Shown piece after piece: positions 8,229 to 17,262 of a stretch of DNA of 47,363 nucleotides. A model generated the notes under the pieces. It made no database searches and was not told the DNA's origin. It was given only the letters and a program-made list of their open reading frames with translations. Every line of letters starts with the position of its first letter. Positions within the stretch are counted from its first letter, which is position 1. The stretch spans positions 308,710-356,072 of the forward strand of contig JAVCCK010000034.1 of the NCBI GenBank assembly GCA_030765525.1, given 5' to 3'. The position numbers and the translations under genes were made by a program. Source of the DNA: Candidatus Lernaella stagnicola. GTDB taxonomy: Bacteria > Lernaellota > Lernaellaia > Lernaellales > Lernaellaceae.

Positions 8229-9103
8229 GCATCTTTGTCAACGAAAAATCGAAGGTCGTCGTCCAGGGAATCACCGGGAAGGAAGGTAGTTTCCACGCGC
8301 GGCAGTGCGCGGCGTACGGCACGAAAATCGTCGCCGGCGTTACGCCGGGCAAGGGCAATCAAAACGTCGATTATGTGCCGGTGTTCGACACGATGACCGA
8401 TGCCGTGGACGCCACCAAAGCGGATGTCAGCCTGATTTTCGTGCCGCCGGTGTTCGCCGCTGATGCGATCCTGGAAGCGGCCGACGCCGGGGTCGGGCTG
8501 TGCGTCGTGATCAGCGACGGCATCCCCACGATGGACATGATCCGCGTGTTGCAGCAAACCTCGTGCCTGCCCACCCGCGTGGTCGGCCCGAATTGTCCCG
8601 GCCTGATTTCCCCCGGGAAATGCAAAGTGGGCATCATGCCGGCGCAGATCCATTTGCCGGGAAAGGTCGGCGTGATCAGCCGCAGCGGAACGCTGACCTA
8701 CGAAGTGGTGTCACAATTGACAGCATTAGGCATCGGACAATCGACCTGTATCGGTATCGGCGGCGACCAGGTCGTCGGCACGGATTTCATCGATTGCCTC
8801 GAAGCCTTTGAACGCGACCCGGAGACTGAGGTGATCTTGATGATCGGCGAAATCGGCGGCGACGCGGAAGAGCGGGCCGCGCGATACATTGCCGACAACG
8901 TCAAGAAGCCGGTCGTGAGTTTCGTGGCCGGACTCTCGGCGCCTCCGGGAAAACGCATGGGCCATGCCGGAGCGATCATTGCCGGCGGTAAAGGTACGGC
9001 GCGCGCCAAACTCGACGCGCTGGCCGAAGGTGGCGTCCATGTGGTAGAAGATGCGTCGGAAATCGGTGCCACCGTCGAGGAGATGCTGGCCGACGCCGAC
9101 TAA
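8225..9103 (+). CDS. sucD: Succinyl-CoA synthetase alpha subunit
   Basis: 292 residues. The N-terminal CoA-binding Rossmann domain ([20 protein letters not shown]) is followed by the ligase domain. The phosphohistidine is H247 in [16 protein letters not shown], exactly where the family carries it. [19 protein letters not shown] and [17 protein letters not shown] are also intact. It forms the catalytic complex with SucC and starts inside the sucC stop codon. No other TCA-cycle gene is adjacent. Confidence 0.96.
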   Translation: MSIFVNEKSKVVVQGITGKEGSFHARQCAAYGTKIVAGVTPGKGNQNVDYVPVFDTMTDAVDATKADVSLIFVPPVFAADAILEAADAGVGLCVVISDGIPTMDMIRVLQQTSCLPTRVVGPNCPGLISPGKCKVGIMPAQIHLPGKVGVISRSGTLTYEVVSQLTALGIGQSTCIGIGGDQVVGTDFIDCLEAFERDPETEVILMIGEIGGDAEERAARYIADNVKKPVVSFVAGLSAPPGKRMGHAGAIIAGGKGTARAKLDALAEGGVHVVEDASEIGATVEEMLADAD

Positions 9104-9129
9104 AGTCGCCGTTGAGAAAGGATGAAACC

Positions 9130-10536
9130 GTGCGGAGGCTCTGCCGCCTTAGCCTGACCGTTATTCTTCTCGCTATCCTTTTTAGCGCAGCGATGGCTGC
9201 GAATTCCTGGACGAATACCTTCAAGCTTCGCGCTATCAAAGCGACCGCCGCCCTCGTGCCCGAAGGTCTCAAATCACAGATGCCGCAAGACGACAGCGCT
9301 TGGCTGTCCGCGATCAACCAAGCCCAAAGCACACAGGCGCGAACACTGGCCGCCGACTACGACAGGGCGAAGAAGGCATTGGCCTCCGGCTCGGTCGGCG
9401 AGGCGCTGCCCGCCTTGGTGGCGATGAGTTTGGCGTTGATCGACGAGGCGGCGCCGCGCGATCGCGATGGCTTGTACGCGAAACTGGACCGCAGTCCGGA
9501 AATCGGGCTCGCGAATTTTGACGGCTACCATTACGTGATCGAACGCGAAACCTTTGCCAAGAAGCTTGAGGCGGCCTCCAAGGAAACGATACGCCGAGCG
9601 GTAAAGGCGGGCGACGATACGCAGAAAGCCGCTCGTTACTGGGCCGACTTATTCAACCTGTATGTCAACGCCGGCGTCGACCTGTGGACTTCGGCCGCCC
9701 ACGACGCCGGTTTCGAACTGGGCCGCGGCCAACCGGTCGGCACGCGGGTGACGCCGCCGCTGAATACCGATGATGACTCTTTCCGACCGCCGGTCGATGT
9801 CGATGTGACCGGTTATATGGCCGCCACTCTCCAGTCGCTCGAACAGGGTGGCGTGATCAAAACCATAAAAATGGGCGGCGGCGACGACGACGGCAACGAG
9901 TTCGTTTTTGATGAGGGCATTTCGGTCACCGGTGATGAAGCACGACAAACGGCCGATCAACTCGCGAACTCGAACGTCCGGGTCGATTCCCAGGGCGTTG
10001 ACCGCATGAAGGGCCTCGACGAAGAGGCGTTGGCTTCTTTGAAGAAGCTCGGCATCGACGTCAAACGGACGCGCCGCGAGTTCAGCGAAACGCGCGGCGG
10101 CATCAAGCCGGGTACCAGCGTGTCGGTCGGCGATTTTCAATTCGAGATGGAAGGGATTTCGTCCATTGAATTGGGCTCGCGCGCCGAGCGGCCCGTGTTT
10201 ATGCAGATATCGGACTCCGCCCTCAATACCGGTCGCGGCGAGGGATCGATGAATCAGAAGGTCGTCGCGGCGGTAATCGGCGCCAACGTGGGCGGCGTGA
10301 AGGCGTGCTTCGAACGTCGGTTGCGCGAGATCCCCGACTTATCCGGGCGCGTGTTCGTGGAGTTCACAATCGGCGTGGATGGCGTTGTGAAAACCGTCAA
10401 CGTGTTGGAGAACACAAGTGGGGACGGCCCTTTCGCCGAATGTCTGACGAGGCAAGTGCGCCGGATGAACTTTCCCCCGCCCAAAGGGGGCGAAGTTACC
10501 TTCGTTTTCCCGTTCATTTTCGAACAATCTTTTTAA
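9130..10536 (+). CDS. AgmX/PglI C-terminal domain protein (TonB-like), exported
   Basis: I chose GTG 9130, seven bases after AAAGGA, which yields a signal peptide (MRRLCRLSLTVILLAILFSAAMA). A TTG at 9112 lacks that spacing. The middle 340 residues are helical and charged with no recognised domain. Near residues 245-285 there are Gly/Asp-rich stretches (MGGGDDDGNEF). The last 100 residues are the AgmX/PglI TonB-like domain: IGANVGGVKACFERRLREIPDLSGRV, VEFTIGVDGVV, and FPPPKGGEVTFVFPFIF. In Myxococcus such proteins belong to gliding and cell-envelope machinery, but the role here is not determined. There is no ExbB/ExbD or forkhead partner beside it. Confidence 0.8.
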   Translation: MRRLCRLSLTVILLAILFSAAMAANSWTNTFKLRAIKATAALVPEGLKSQMPQDDSAWLSAINQAQSTQARTLAADYDRAKKALASGSVGEALPALVAMSLALIDEAAPRDRDGLYAKLDRSPEIGLANFDGYHYVIERETFAKKLEAASKETIRRAVKAGDDTQKAARYWADLFNLYVNAGVDLWTSAAHDAGFELGRGQPVGTRVTPPLNTDDDSFRPPVDVDVTGYMAATLQSLEQGGVIKTIKMGGGDDDGNEFVFDEGISVTGDEARQTADQLANSNVRVDSQGVDRMKGLDEEALASLKKLGIDVKRTRREFSETRGGIKPGTSVSVGDFQFEMEGISSIELGSRAERPVFMQISDSALNTGRGEGSMNQKVVAAVIGANVGGVKACFERRLREIPDLSGRVFVEFTIGVDGVVKTVNVLENTSGDGPFAECLTRQVRRMNFPPPKGGEVTFVFPFIFEQSF

Positions 10537-10584
10537 CGAACGAATCGTTTGTTGTTGGGGTGCCGCAGACGGTCGACCTTTTTA

Positions 10585-11268
10585 TTAGTTCTTGTCCGCC
10601 GGGGATTCCAGTGCGTCGACCGCTTGCTCCTGGTCGGGGCTGAGGCGCTCGAGGCAAATGAAAGACGGTTCCTCGGTATCCGGCTTGGCCAGCACGATCG
10701 CCAGGTAGGGATCGTGCGTCAAGTACAACGCGCGTATCTGCAATTGGGCGGTCGGGTCGGTGTGGCGCTGCACGAAACGATCGAAAAGCAAAGGATGATT
10801 GAAGCGGTTCACGAGGGAGCCGCCAGCGGTGCCGGATGTTTGCGAAGCGTTGAGGAAAGCATCGAGGGCGATCTTCTTTTTGATCGGCCGGGTCGGGCTG
10901 TCCGGCGTGAGTACGCGGGCAAAAGGATATTTGAATTGTTTGAAGTTGGCCATGACTTCATCGCTGGCTACAGCTTGCTGCTCGAACCACGACACGCGAC
11001 CATCGCGGTCGAGATCGGCGACGACCATTTCCGCTTGGATCGGAGTCGGAGCAATGGATTCCTGCTTCGACAGAAAACGCCACGGGGCTAAACTGATCAG
11101 CACAATGACCAGCGAAATCACGAGCCCGGCGATAATAAAAGTAAATTCCTTGCGTTCCATCTCTTGACGGTGCTCGTCGCAAAGAAAAAACGGCTTTACA
11201 GGGACAAAATTCAGCCGCTTGACGATCTTCCAGTGGGCATCGTCGCCGCATTGGGAACATTGCGCCAT
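10585..11268 (-). CDS. Membrane protein with N-terminal Cys/His metal site and an EF-hand
   Basis: The ATG at 11268 is preceded by GGGAGATATGAC. The first 40 residues hold CSQCG and, later, CDEHRQEM, a likely zinc-binding cluster. One transmembrane helix follows at about 43-62 (FTFIIAGLVISLVIVLISLA). Outside it lies a calcium-type EF-hand loop, DLDRDGRVSWFE, at about 83-94. The C-terminal 100 residues contain IRALYLTHDPYLAIVLAKPD and carry no known motif. The arrangement, a metal cluster in the cytoplasm joined to a calcium loop outside, suggests a sensor or adaptor. That is inference. It is convergent with the AgmX-like gene, leaving 48 bases between their stops. Confidence 0.7.
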   Translation of the reverse strand: MAQCSQCGDDAHWKIVKRLNFVPVKPFFLCDEHRQEMERKEFTFIIAGLVISLVIVLISLAPWRFLSKQESIAPTPIQAEMVVADLDRDGRVSWFEQQAVASDEVMANFKQFKYPFARVLTPDSPTRPIKKKIALDAFLNASQTSGTAGGSLVNRFNHPLLFDRFVQRHTDPTAQLQIRALYLTHDPYLAIVLAKPDTEEPSFICLERLSPDQEQAVDALESPADKN

Positions 11269-11435
11269 GTCATATCTCCCGTCACATGAGTGGGAAAACA
11301 CTAGCAATTTTGCGGCTTAGTGGCAAGCAATCATTATCGGCGGACCGGCCCCGCAATGGCGCAAAGCTTGACCTGTCTGGTGCTTGCCTCTACAATTCCC
11401 ACGCTTCCTAAATTTTTCCATTTTTGGGGGAAATG

Positions 11436-12275
11436 ATGACAGCCAACGCGCCCATCGAAAAAGCCTTGACTGCCGCCGACCGAACCGAAGTTTTTCTGCG
11501 CCATTGGCCGGTCGAGAACCCGCGTGGCGTGGTCGTGTTCGCACACGGACTCGGCTCGCACGGCGGACGATCCAAGAACATCGTAGCCAACTGTCTACCC
11601 GCCGGCTACGCAATCTTCGCTCACGACCACCGCGGTCACGGGAAGACCGTTGGACGACGCGGCCACGTGGACCGTTTCGACCAATTCCTCGACGACCAAT
11701 ACATGGTCATCGGCGAAGCGCGCGAAGCCTATCCCGACAAGAAAATCTTTCTCATGGGGCACTCTTTGGGCGGTCTGATTGTGCTCGCGTACGCCTTGCG
11801 CCACGCCGACACCATCGATGGGGTCATCGCCTCGAGCCCGGCGCTCAAACTTGCGCTGGAAGTGCCGGCCCTAAAGGCCACGGTGGGCCGGCTTCTCTCC
11901 TCGCTGCTGCCGACGTTGGCCTTGGGTAACGGAATCGACCCCGGGACTCTTTCGCACGACCCCGAAGTGATTCGTGAATACGAGAACGATCCGCTGGTTC
12001 ACGATCGCGTATCAAGCCGGTTCTTCGTCGAGTTTTCCGCCGCGATGGATCGTACCTTACTAGCGGCCGGAGCACTGCAGATGCCGCTTTTGTCCTGGCA
12101 CGGTGGTGAGGACGCGCTAACCTCGCCGGCCGGCACGCAGCTTTTCTTCGAGCGCGCCGGTTCCAAGGACAAAACGTTTCGCTTATTCGAAGGGCAATTT
12201 CACGAGGTCCACAACGATCTGGCCAAAGAAGAGTTGTTCGCGATGTTGATCGCCTGGCTCGACAGCCACGTTTGA
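11436..12275 (+). CDS. Alpha/beta hydrolase, monoacylglycerol-lipase-like (Hydrolase_4)
   Basis: About 279 residues from ATG 11436, five bases after GGGGG. The ATG directly before it sits too close to that site. The fold markers are present: VVVFAHGLGSHGGR (oxyanion region), HDHRGHGKTVG, nucleophile Ser in LMGHSLGGLI, Asp in WHGGEDALTSP and His in EGQFHEVHND. This pattern is that of monoglyceride lipases and lysophospholipases. No signal peptide is visible, so it acts in the cytoplasm. The next gene is a fatty-acyl-CoA ligase 16 bases away, consistent with release and activation of fatty acids. Confidence 0.88.
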   Translation: MTANAPIEKALTAADRTEVFLRHWPVENPRGVVVFAHGLGSHGGRSKNIVANCLPAGYAIFAHDHRGHGKTVGRRGHVDRFDQFLDDQYMVIGEAREAYPDKKIFLMGHSLGGLIVLAYALRHADTIDGVIASSPALKLALEVPALKATVGRLLSSLLPTLALGNGIDPGTLSHDPEVIREYENDPLVHDRVSSRFFVEFSAAMDRTLLAAGALQMPLLSWHGGEDALTSPAGTQLFFERAGSKDKTFRLFEGQFHEVHNDLAKEELFAMLIAWLDSHV

Positions 12276-12291
12276 ATGTCCGGAGGACGCA

Positions 12292-13797
12292 TTGAACACA
12301 CTGGGTAACCTACTAACCCGGCAGGCGAAGAAATACGGTGACAAGACATTTCTCTATTTCGAGAACGAACAATTATCCTTCGCCACACTCGAGGCGACGG
12401 CGAACGCGCTGGCCGGCGGTCTTTTGGAGCAACGGTGCCGCCACGGGGAGCACATCGCCTTTGTTTTGCCGAATATTCCGGAATGGATCATTACCTTCTT
12501 CGGCATTATTAAGGCCGGCGCCGTGCCGCTACCGATCAACAGTCTGCTCAAAAAGGAAGAAATCCATTTTATTCTGCAAAGCAGCGAAGCGCGGCGGTTG
12601 ATTACGATTCCACAGTTTGCGGACCGCATCCGCGACATGCAGATGGATTTGCCCGATTTGAAGGAAGTCTACGTACTGGATGATGAGGCGCCGCGCGGCA
12701 TGCGCCTGTTTGAGGATTTGCTCGTCGGCCCCGAGACACCGCCCGATATCCAGATCGAGGAAGCCGATCCCGCGTGCATTATTTTCACTTCCGGAATGAC
12801 CGGCCGCCCCAAGGGAGCGACGCTTTCGCATCGGAACTACCTCACCAATGCCAAGCAAATCGTGCACGGCTTGGAGATTTCCGACAGCGACCGCATCCTC
12901 AATATTCTGCCGCTCGTGCACGTAAATGCGCAGCTTGTGACGCTCTTGGCACCTCTATACGCGGGCGCGCAAATGGTGCTGATGCGCGGCTTTTCGGCCC
13001 GTCAATTCCTGCCTGCCCTTGACTTGTTCAACGCGACCGCCTTTGCCGGCGTGCCGAGTGTCTACGCGATTCTCAACCAATTGCCCGACGCCGAGGAATA
13101 CGACCTGTCGCATCTGCGCCTTTGCGTGTGCGGTGCGGCGCCGATGCCGGTGGACGTGTTCGAACAATTCGAAGCCCGCTTCAAAGCCAAGATCATCGAG
13201 GGGTACGGTTTGACCGAAGCCACCTGCGCCTGCAGCGTCAATCCGATCCGCGGTAAGCGGAAGATCGGTAGTATCGGCCAGCCGCTGCATGGCGTGGATA
13301 TGCGCATCGTCGACGACGACGGCAACGATGTGCCCGCGGGGGAAGAGGGCGAAATCGTCGTACACGGCGACTTGGTTATGCTCGGCTATTTCAACGACGA
13401 GGAAGCCACGGCCGAGACACTTCGAGACGGTTGGCTGCACACCGGAGACATCGGCTACAAAGATGAAGATGGCTTCTTCTTCATTCGCGGGCGCAAGAAA
13501 GAAATGATCATCCGCGGCGGCGAGAACGTGTATCCGCGGGAAGTCGAGGAAGTTCTCATCAAGCATCCGGCGGTCGGCGACGTCGCGGTGATCGGCAGGC
13601 CCCACGCGATTTGGGGCGAGGAAGTCACGGCGTACATTATCCCGGAGGGGGGCGAGGAGCCGAGCCGCACCACGCTCATGGAATATTGCCGGCAACATTT
13701 GGCCGACTACAAGTGTCCAACCTCGGTCGTGTATGTCGAACAAATGCCCAAAACGGCTCTCATGAAAACGCGGCGCTGGGCGTTACGCGAGGAATAA
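12292..13797 (+). CDS. AMP-forming fatty-acyl-CoA ligase (ANL superfamily)
   Basis: TTG start at 12292 after GGAGG with good spacing. 501 residues, typical for medium/long-chain acyl-CoA ligases. Motifs in order: P-loop IIFTSGMTGRPKGA at about 163-176 (the usual TSGTTG has Met for Thr), EGYGLTEAT near 304, then HTGDIGYKDEDGFFFIRGRKKEMI from about 384. GGENVYPREVEE follows, with the C-terminal Lys in KTALMKTRRW near 494 (a usual Gly before that Lys is Met). It activates a carboxylate to the acyl-AMP, then the CoA thioester. The neighbour encodes a lipase-like hydrolase, which may supply free fatty acid. Confidence 0.88.
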   Translation: MNTLGNLLTRQAKKYGDKTFLYFENEQLSFATLEATANALAGGLLEQRCRHGEHIAFVLPNIPEWIITFFGIIKAGAVPLPINSLLKKEEIHFILQSSEARRLITIPQFADRIRDMQMDLPDLKEVYVLDDEAPRGMRLFEDLLVGPETPPDIQIEEADPACIIFTSGMTGRPKGATLSHRNYLTNAKQIVHGLEISDSDRILNILPLVHVNAQLVTLLAPLYAGAQMVLMRGFSARQFLPALDLFNATAFAGVPSVYAILNQLPDAEEYDLSHLRLCVCGAAPMPVDVFEQFEARFKAKIIEGYGLTEATCACSVNPIRGKRKIGSIGQPLHGVDMRIVDDDGNDVPAGEEGEIVVHGDLVMLGYFNDEEATAETLRDGWLHTGDIGYKDEDGFFFIRGRKKEMIIRGGENVYPREVEEVLIKHPAVGDVAVIGRPHAIWGEEVTAYIIPEGGEEPSRTTLMEYCRQHLADYKCPTSVVYVEQMPKTALMKTRRWALREE

Positions 13798-13810
13798 TTC
13801 CGGAGTTCGG

Positions 13811-14617
13811 ATGCCGAATTTTGTCCACAGCGTCATCGCGTATATGAGCCGCCATCAACGGCGGGTGTTTCCGCTGATGCGGCGGATGTTCGGCGAAGGG
13901 TTTCGCTTCGAGGCCGCTTGTCCCGACGGCACGATGATCCTGGAAGACTACATGGACGAAATGCGTGACGAACCGCGCGCCCATGCCGACCGGCTCTTGG
14001 GGTACGCCGCGGCGTGTGAAGGCGGACTGACTCTCTATTTTGAGGACGTGGTCATCGCCCGCCTGCTATACGATGACGGCTGGCACGCGAGGGTTATTCT
14101 CGATTTTCTACATGAGGACGATTTCGACCTCATGGAACTGCATCGGCGCTTGGAGCCGGCAGTTGAATATGAAGACATCATCGAAATCATCGACCTGTGT
14201 ATTGCGTATCTTGGCGGGCTGTCCGACGAAGCGTTTGGCTACACGGTCGAGACCGCCGAGGGGCCACTGCTCGAAGCGGCATCTCGCGACGACCGGCTGG
14301 AAATTCGGCTGCTCGACCTGAAGGCTTGGTTTCGCGTCATCCTGTTTCTGCTTAAGCGCAGTGACCCCGGGATGCTGGTGCGCAACCCGTTGGATATGAT
14401 GAAAGCGGTGGAGCAGGCGCAGGAAACGCTGAGTTTTATGGCCGACCGCTATGAGGAAAACGATCGCACTCTGGTGATTCGCATCGACCGGAGCCGCTTG
14501 TTCAGTTGCGGAAAAGGCATTCGACCGAACTTGGGTTCACGTTTCGGATCCACCGCGTTACATTTGGATGTGTTGACGCGTGCGATGAAAACCGCGTTTT
14601 CCGGGAGGAATTCATGA
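13811..14617 (+). CDS. Hypothetical protein
   Basis: 268 residues from an ATG with GGAG eight bases upstream. It is 14 bases after the ligase stop and overlaps the rhomboid start as ATGA, so it is part of the same transcription unit. The sequence is mostly helical and acidic in the middle (EDDFDLMELHRRLEPAVEYEDIIEIID). A hydrophobic stretch (AWFRVILFLLKR) is followed by a basic C-terminus (IRIDRSRLFSCGKGIRPNLGSRFG). There is no signal peptide and no convincing transmembrane segment. I recognise no family. Linkage to the lipase, ligase and rhomboid is the only clue. Confidence 0.65.
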   Translation: MPNFVHSVIAYMSRHQRRVFPLMRRMFGEGFRFEAACPDGTMILEDYMDEMRDEPRAHADRLLGYAAACEGGLTLYFEDVVIARLLYDDGWHARVILDFLHEDDFDLMELHRRLEPAVEYEDIIEIIDLCIAYLGGLSDEAFGYTVETAEGPLLEAASRDDRLEIRLLDLKAWFRVILFLLKRSDPGMLVRNPLDMMKAVEQAQETLSFMADRYEENDRTLVIRIDRSRLFSCGKGIRPNLGSRFGSTALHLDVLTRAMKTAFSGRNS

Positions 14618-15375
14618 CCTTCGATCCTGGCGGCTACGGACACGGGGGATACGGCCGCCCGCAGACGCCGCAAATCCGATTCGGCGGCCCGATCACGCCG
14701 GTGCTCAAGTATTTCATGATTGCCTGCGCGGGTGTGTTCGTGCTGCAGTTCCTGTGGCGCGGATGGGGCATGACGCCGACGCTCGAAGAGCTTTTCGGGC
14801 TCTACACGCCGTATTTTTGGCGCGGTGCTTTTTTCCAAATCGTCACCTATAGCTTTTTACACGGGTCGCCCCTGCATCTCGGTTTCAATCTACTCGTGTT
14901 GTGGATGTTCGCCGGTGAACTGGAGGTGCTCTGGGGACGAAAGCGTTTCGCAGCGTATATGATTATTACGGCCGTAGGTGCCGCGCTTTGTCAGTTGCTG
15001 TTTACGCCCTTGCTGCCCGTGCCGGTGATTGGCGCGTCGGGCATTGTATACGGCATGCTGCTGGCGTTCGGCATCACTTTCCCGAACCGCATTGTGTTGC
15101 TGTTTTTCGTGATCCCCATGCGCGTAAAGTGGCTGGTGATCGGGCTGGGTGTCATGGAATTCATGATGGCGTTCAATCCGGGTTCGCAAACGAACATTGC
15201 ACATTTGGCGCACCTGGGCGGCATGCTCTTCGGTTACCTGTTCCTACGTTGGGATAAAGTGATTCTGCGCATGCGCGACCGTTATTACCGGCGGAAACTG
15301 GAAAAGCGCCGTAAGAAAAACAGCCACATCTTCGTCGTGAAAGACGACGAAGACGAGCCGCCCTACGTTCATTGA
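14614..15375 (+). CDS. Rhomboid family intramembrane serine protease
   Basis: 253 residues from ATG 14614 (AGGA upstream, ATGA overlap with the previous gene). After a Gly/Tyr-rich cytoplasmic head come six membrane segments. Key features: WRGAFFQIVTYSFLHGSPLHLGFNLLVLWMF across helices 1-2, catalytic Ser in VIGASGIVYGML, and catalytic His in NIAHLAHLGGMLFGYLF. It cuts membrane-anchored substrates inside the bilayer. The C-terminus is a long basic then acidic cytoplasmic tail (RRKLEKRRKKN, VVKDDEDEP). Substrate unknown. Confidence 0.9.
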   Translation: MTFDPGGYGHGGYGRPQTPQIRFGGPITPVLKYFMIACAGVFVLQFLWRGWGMTPTLEELFGLYTPYFWRGAFFQIVTYSFLHGSPLHLGFNLLVLWMFAGELEVLWGRKRFAAYMIITAVGAALCQLLFTPLLPVPVIGASGIVYGMLLAFGITFPNRIVLLFFVIPMRVKWLVIGLGVMEFMMAFNPGSQTNIAHLAHLGGMLFGYLFLRWDKVILRMRDRYYRRKLEKRRKKNSHIFVVKDDEDEPPYVH

Positions 15376-15382
15376 CCGGTCC

Positions 15383-15411
15383 TTGACATATCCGCGTGCG
15401 AGACAACAAAT
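15383..15411 (+). promoter_or_regulatory. Candidate promoter of the glycoside-hydrolase-like gene
   Basis: TTGACA (15383-15388), 17-base spacer, ACAAAT (15406-15411). The -35 is perfect and the -10 weak. It lies 43 bases before the ATG. Confidence 0.4.
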
Positions 15412-15453
15412 AAACAAAACGGCCTGCGCCCCTTCACGTAATGGAAATGAATC

Positions 15454-17253
15454 ATGAGCCTTTTTCGCCCCCAACGTTTCCTCTGGTGTCTGCTGGCCCT
15501 CTTGGCCCTTCCAGTGGCAGCCGGCGCGGCGCCGATCAAGTACTCGCTCTCGGTCTTCCATTTCAACATTGAGTACGTCATCGGCGGTCTTTACGGCTTC
15601 CTTCCCTTCGACCTGAACTACCCGGGGTGGGAAATCGGACCGGACGAAGCCGAAGACATGATCATCGTGGAGAGCTTCGCGCCGGTGCTGGACTTGCTGG
15701 ATAAGCATCCGGAGTGGACGCTCACGTTGGAGATGCAGGCCTATTTCGTCGAGGTGCTCGCCGAACGCCACCCCGACACTCTCGATCAACTTCGTGACTT
15801 GGTGGATTCGGGCAACGTGGAGTTGGTCAGCTTTCACTATGCGGACCAGTTGTTCATCGCCTATCCCTACGAAGACTGGCAGCGTAGCAACGATCGTACG
15901 CAAGCGGTGATGGAAGAGCACGGCTTGACGCTTTCGCCGGTTGTGTTCTGTCAGGAGGGGCAGGGCGCTGAGGGCATGGCCCGGCGCATGGAGGAAAGCG
16001 GCTACGAAATCATGGCGTGGCCCGTCAACCTCTGGAAGGTCCAACACGGAGAGTGGGATCCCGCTCCGTACTACAACTTCGGCGACGTGTTGCTGGTCAC
16101 CGCGTCTCGCGACGTGAACGATTCGGTGAACGATGTCTATACGAAGTGGAACTTCCTGAACGACGGCGAACTGATGGCCACCGGCGATTGGGACCCGTAC
16201 TTCCCGTGGTTCTTCCGTTACCGGGAAGAGGCGGTCGCGGAATACGAAGCGAAGTTGCTGGGACACGAGGCGGACGACTACATCATCGGCGGCATCGGCG
16301 AATATGTCGACGCACTGATCGACGCCGGTATTCAGCCTGCCGACCCGCCGCCGCTGCTGGACGGAACGTGGCAGCCGGACAGTACGCGCGGCACCTCGCG
16401 TTGGCTCGGCTACCGCGGCCTCTGGGGCAAGGACGAACGCGATAACCACGTGCGTTCGTTTGCGTACATCGCTCACAAGGAGCTAAAGGCGGCCGAGACG
16501 ATCGCCGCGGCTGCCGGGCTGGATCGCGAAGCCGAACTGGACGAAGCCTGGCGCAACGCACACCGCTCGCAAGTCTCCGACGGCTCGGGCATCAACCCGT
16601 ATAGAGGCGAGGTTGAATTCTGCATAGCCAGCGCCGCGGAAGCGATTCGCGTGGCGGCGGATATCATCGCAGAAGCGAAGGAAGTGCTCGGCGAAGAGCA
16701 CGTGTTGATTGACACCGGGTCCGGCAACGTTACGGCCGGTGAATACCATGCGCCCGGCGAGTTGGCGACGGCGGGTCCGTTCGATCTGGCCATCGACGCG
16801 CCCGCGCGCGGTTACGAGACGCGTTGGTACAAGGTGTCGGAGAGTCCGACTACGTGGCGCCTGCAAATCGATTTCAGCCGCGGCGATTTCGCCTTTGCTC
16901 GCCGCACCTTCGTGCGCTTTCCCGGCACCGGCGACGAAATCAAAACGACGACCGCGCTTATTGACGACGAAATCCAAACGTATTCGCGCAGTGATTTTGT
17001 TTTCGATTGGTGGTTCCTACCCGGGCCGATCGGCTTGATCGGTCTTGGCGACGGTTGGTGGGTGATCAAGGACACGTCAACGGTGCACGTCGCGGCGGAG
17101 ATCACCAGCGCCGACAGTGACGTGACGTTCGAAGACATGTCGGTTCCCTATTTTGAAAGCGCCACGTGGGTTTTCTACGTGCTGGAGGGCAGCGACGACG
17201 AAGCGTTGAACTTGGCCGACCGCATTAACGTTCACCCCACGCTGGCTCGATAG
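15454..17253 (+). CDS. Secreted glycoside-hydrolase-like protein (GH38/GH57-like barrel)
   Basis: 599 residues with a signal peptide (LWCLLALLALPVAAGA). The N-terminal 300 residues resemble the (beta/alpha)7 barrel of GH57/GH38 enzymes. The chain opens with YSLSVFHFNIEYV, then HPEWTLTLEMQAYFVEVLAE, DSGNVELVSFHYADQLF and SPVVFCQEGQGAEGMARRM. These recall the segments in which a Glu or Asp acts in retaining catalysis, but I cannot assign the catalytic residue. The C-terminal 200 residues are beta-rich. It is expected in the periplasm or outside the cell, acting on a glycan. A lipoprotein gene follows nine bases after the stop. The family call is by eye and moderate. Confidence 0.6.
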   Translation: MSLFRPQRFLWCLLALLALPVAAGAAPIKYSLSVFHFNIEYVIGGLYGFLPFDLNYPGWEIGPDEAEDMIIVESFAPVLDLLDKHPEWTLTLEMQAYFVEVLAERHPDTLDQLRDLVDSGNVELVSFHYADQLFIAYPYEDWQRSNDRTQAVMEEHGLTLSPVVFCQEGQGAEGMARRMEESGYEIMAWPVNLWKVQHGEWDPAPYYNFGDVLLVTASRDVNDSVNDVYTKWNFLNDGELMATGDWDPYFPWFFRYREEAVAEYEAKLLGHEADDYIIGGIGEYVDALIDAGIQPADPPPLLDGTWQPDSTRGTSRWLGYRGLWGKDERDNHVRSFAYIAHKELKAAETIAAAAGLDREAELDEAWRNAHRSQVSDGSGINPYRGEVEFCIASAAEAIRVAADIIAEAKEVLGEEHVLIDTGSGNVTAGEYHAPGELATAGPFDLAIDAPARGYETRWYKVSESPTTWRLQIDFSRGDFAFARRTFVRFPGTGDEIKTTTALIDDEIQTYSRSDFVFDWWFLPGPIGLIGLGDGWWVIKDTSTVHVAAEITSADSDVTFEDMSVPYFESATWVFYVLEGSDDEALNLADRINVHPTLAR

Positions 17254-17262
17254 GAGGCGACG

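Noticed and set aside
10535-10553. Hairpin AACGAACG/CGTTTGTT near the end of the AgmX-like gene
   Set aside because: No T-run on either strand and one G-U pair, so it is not a convincing terminator.
15244-16476. Minus-strand frame of 410 codons
   Set aside because: Antisense to the secreted glycoside-hydrolase-like gene, which has a signal peptide and domain motifs. The shadow has neither.
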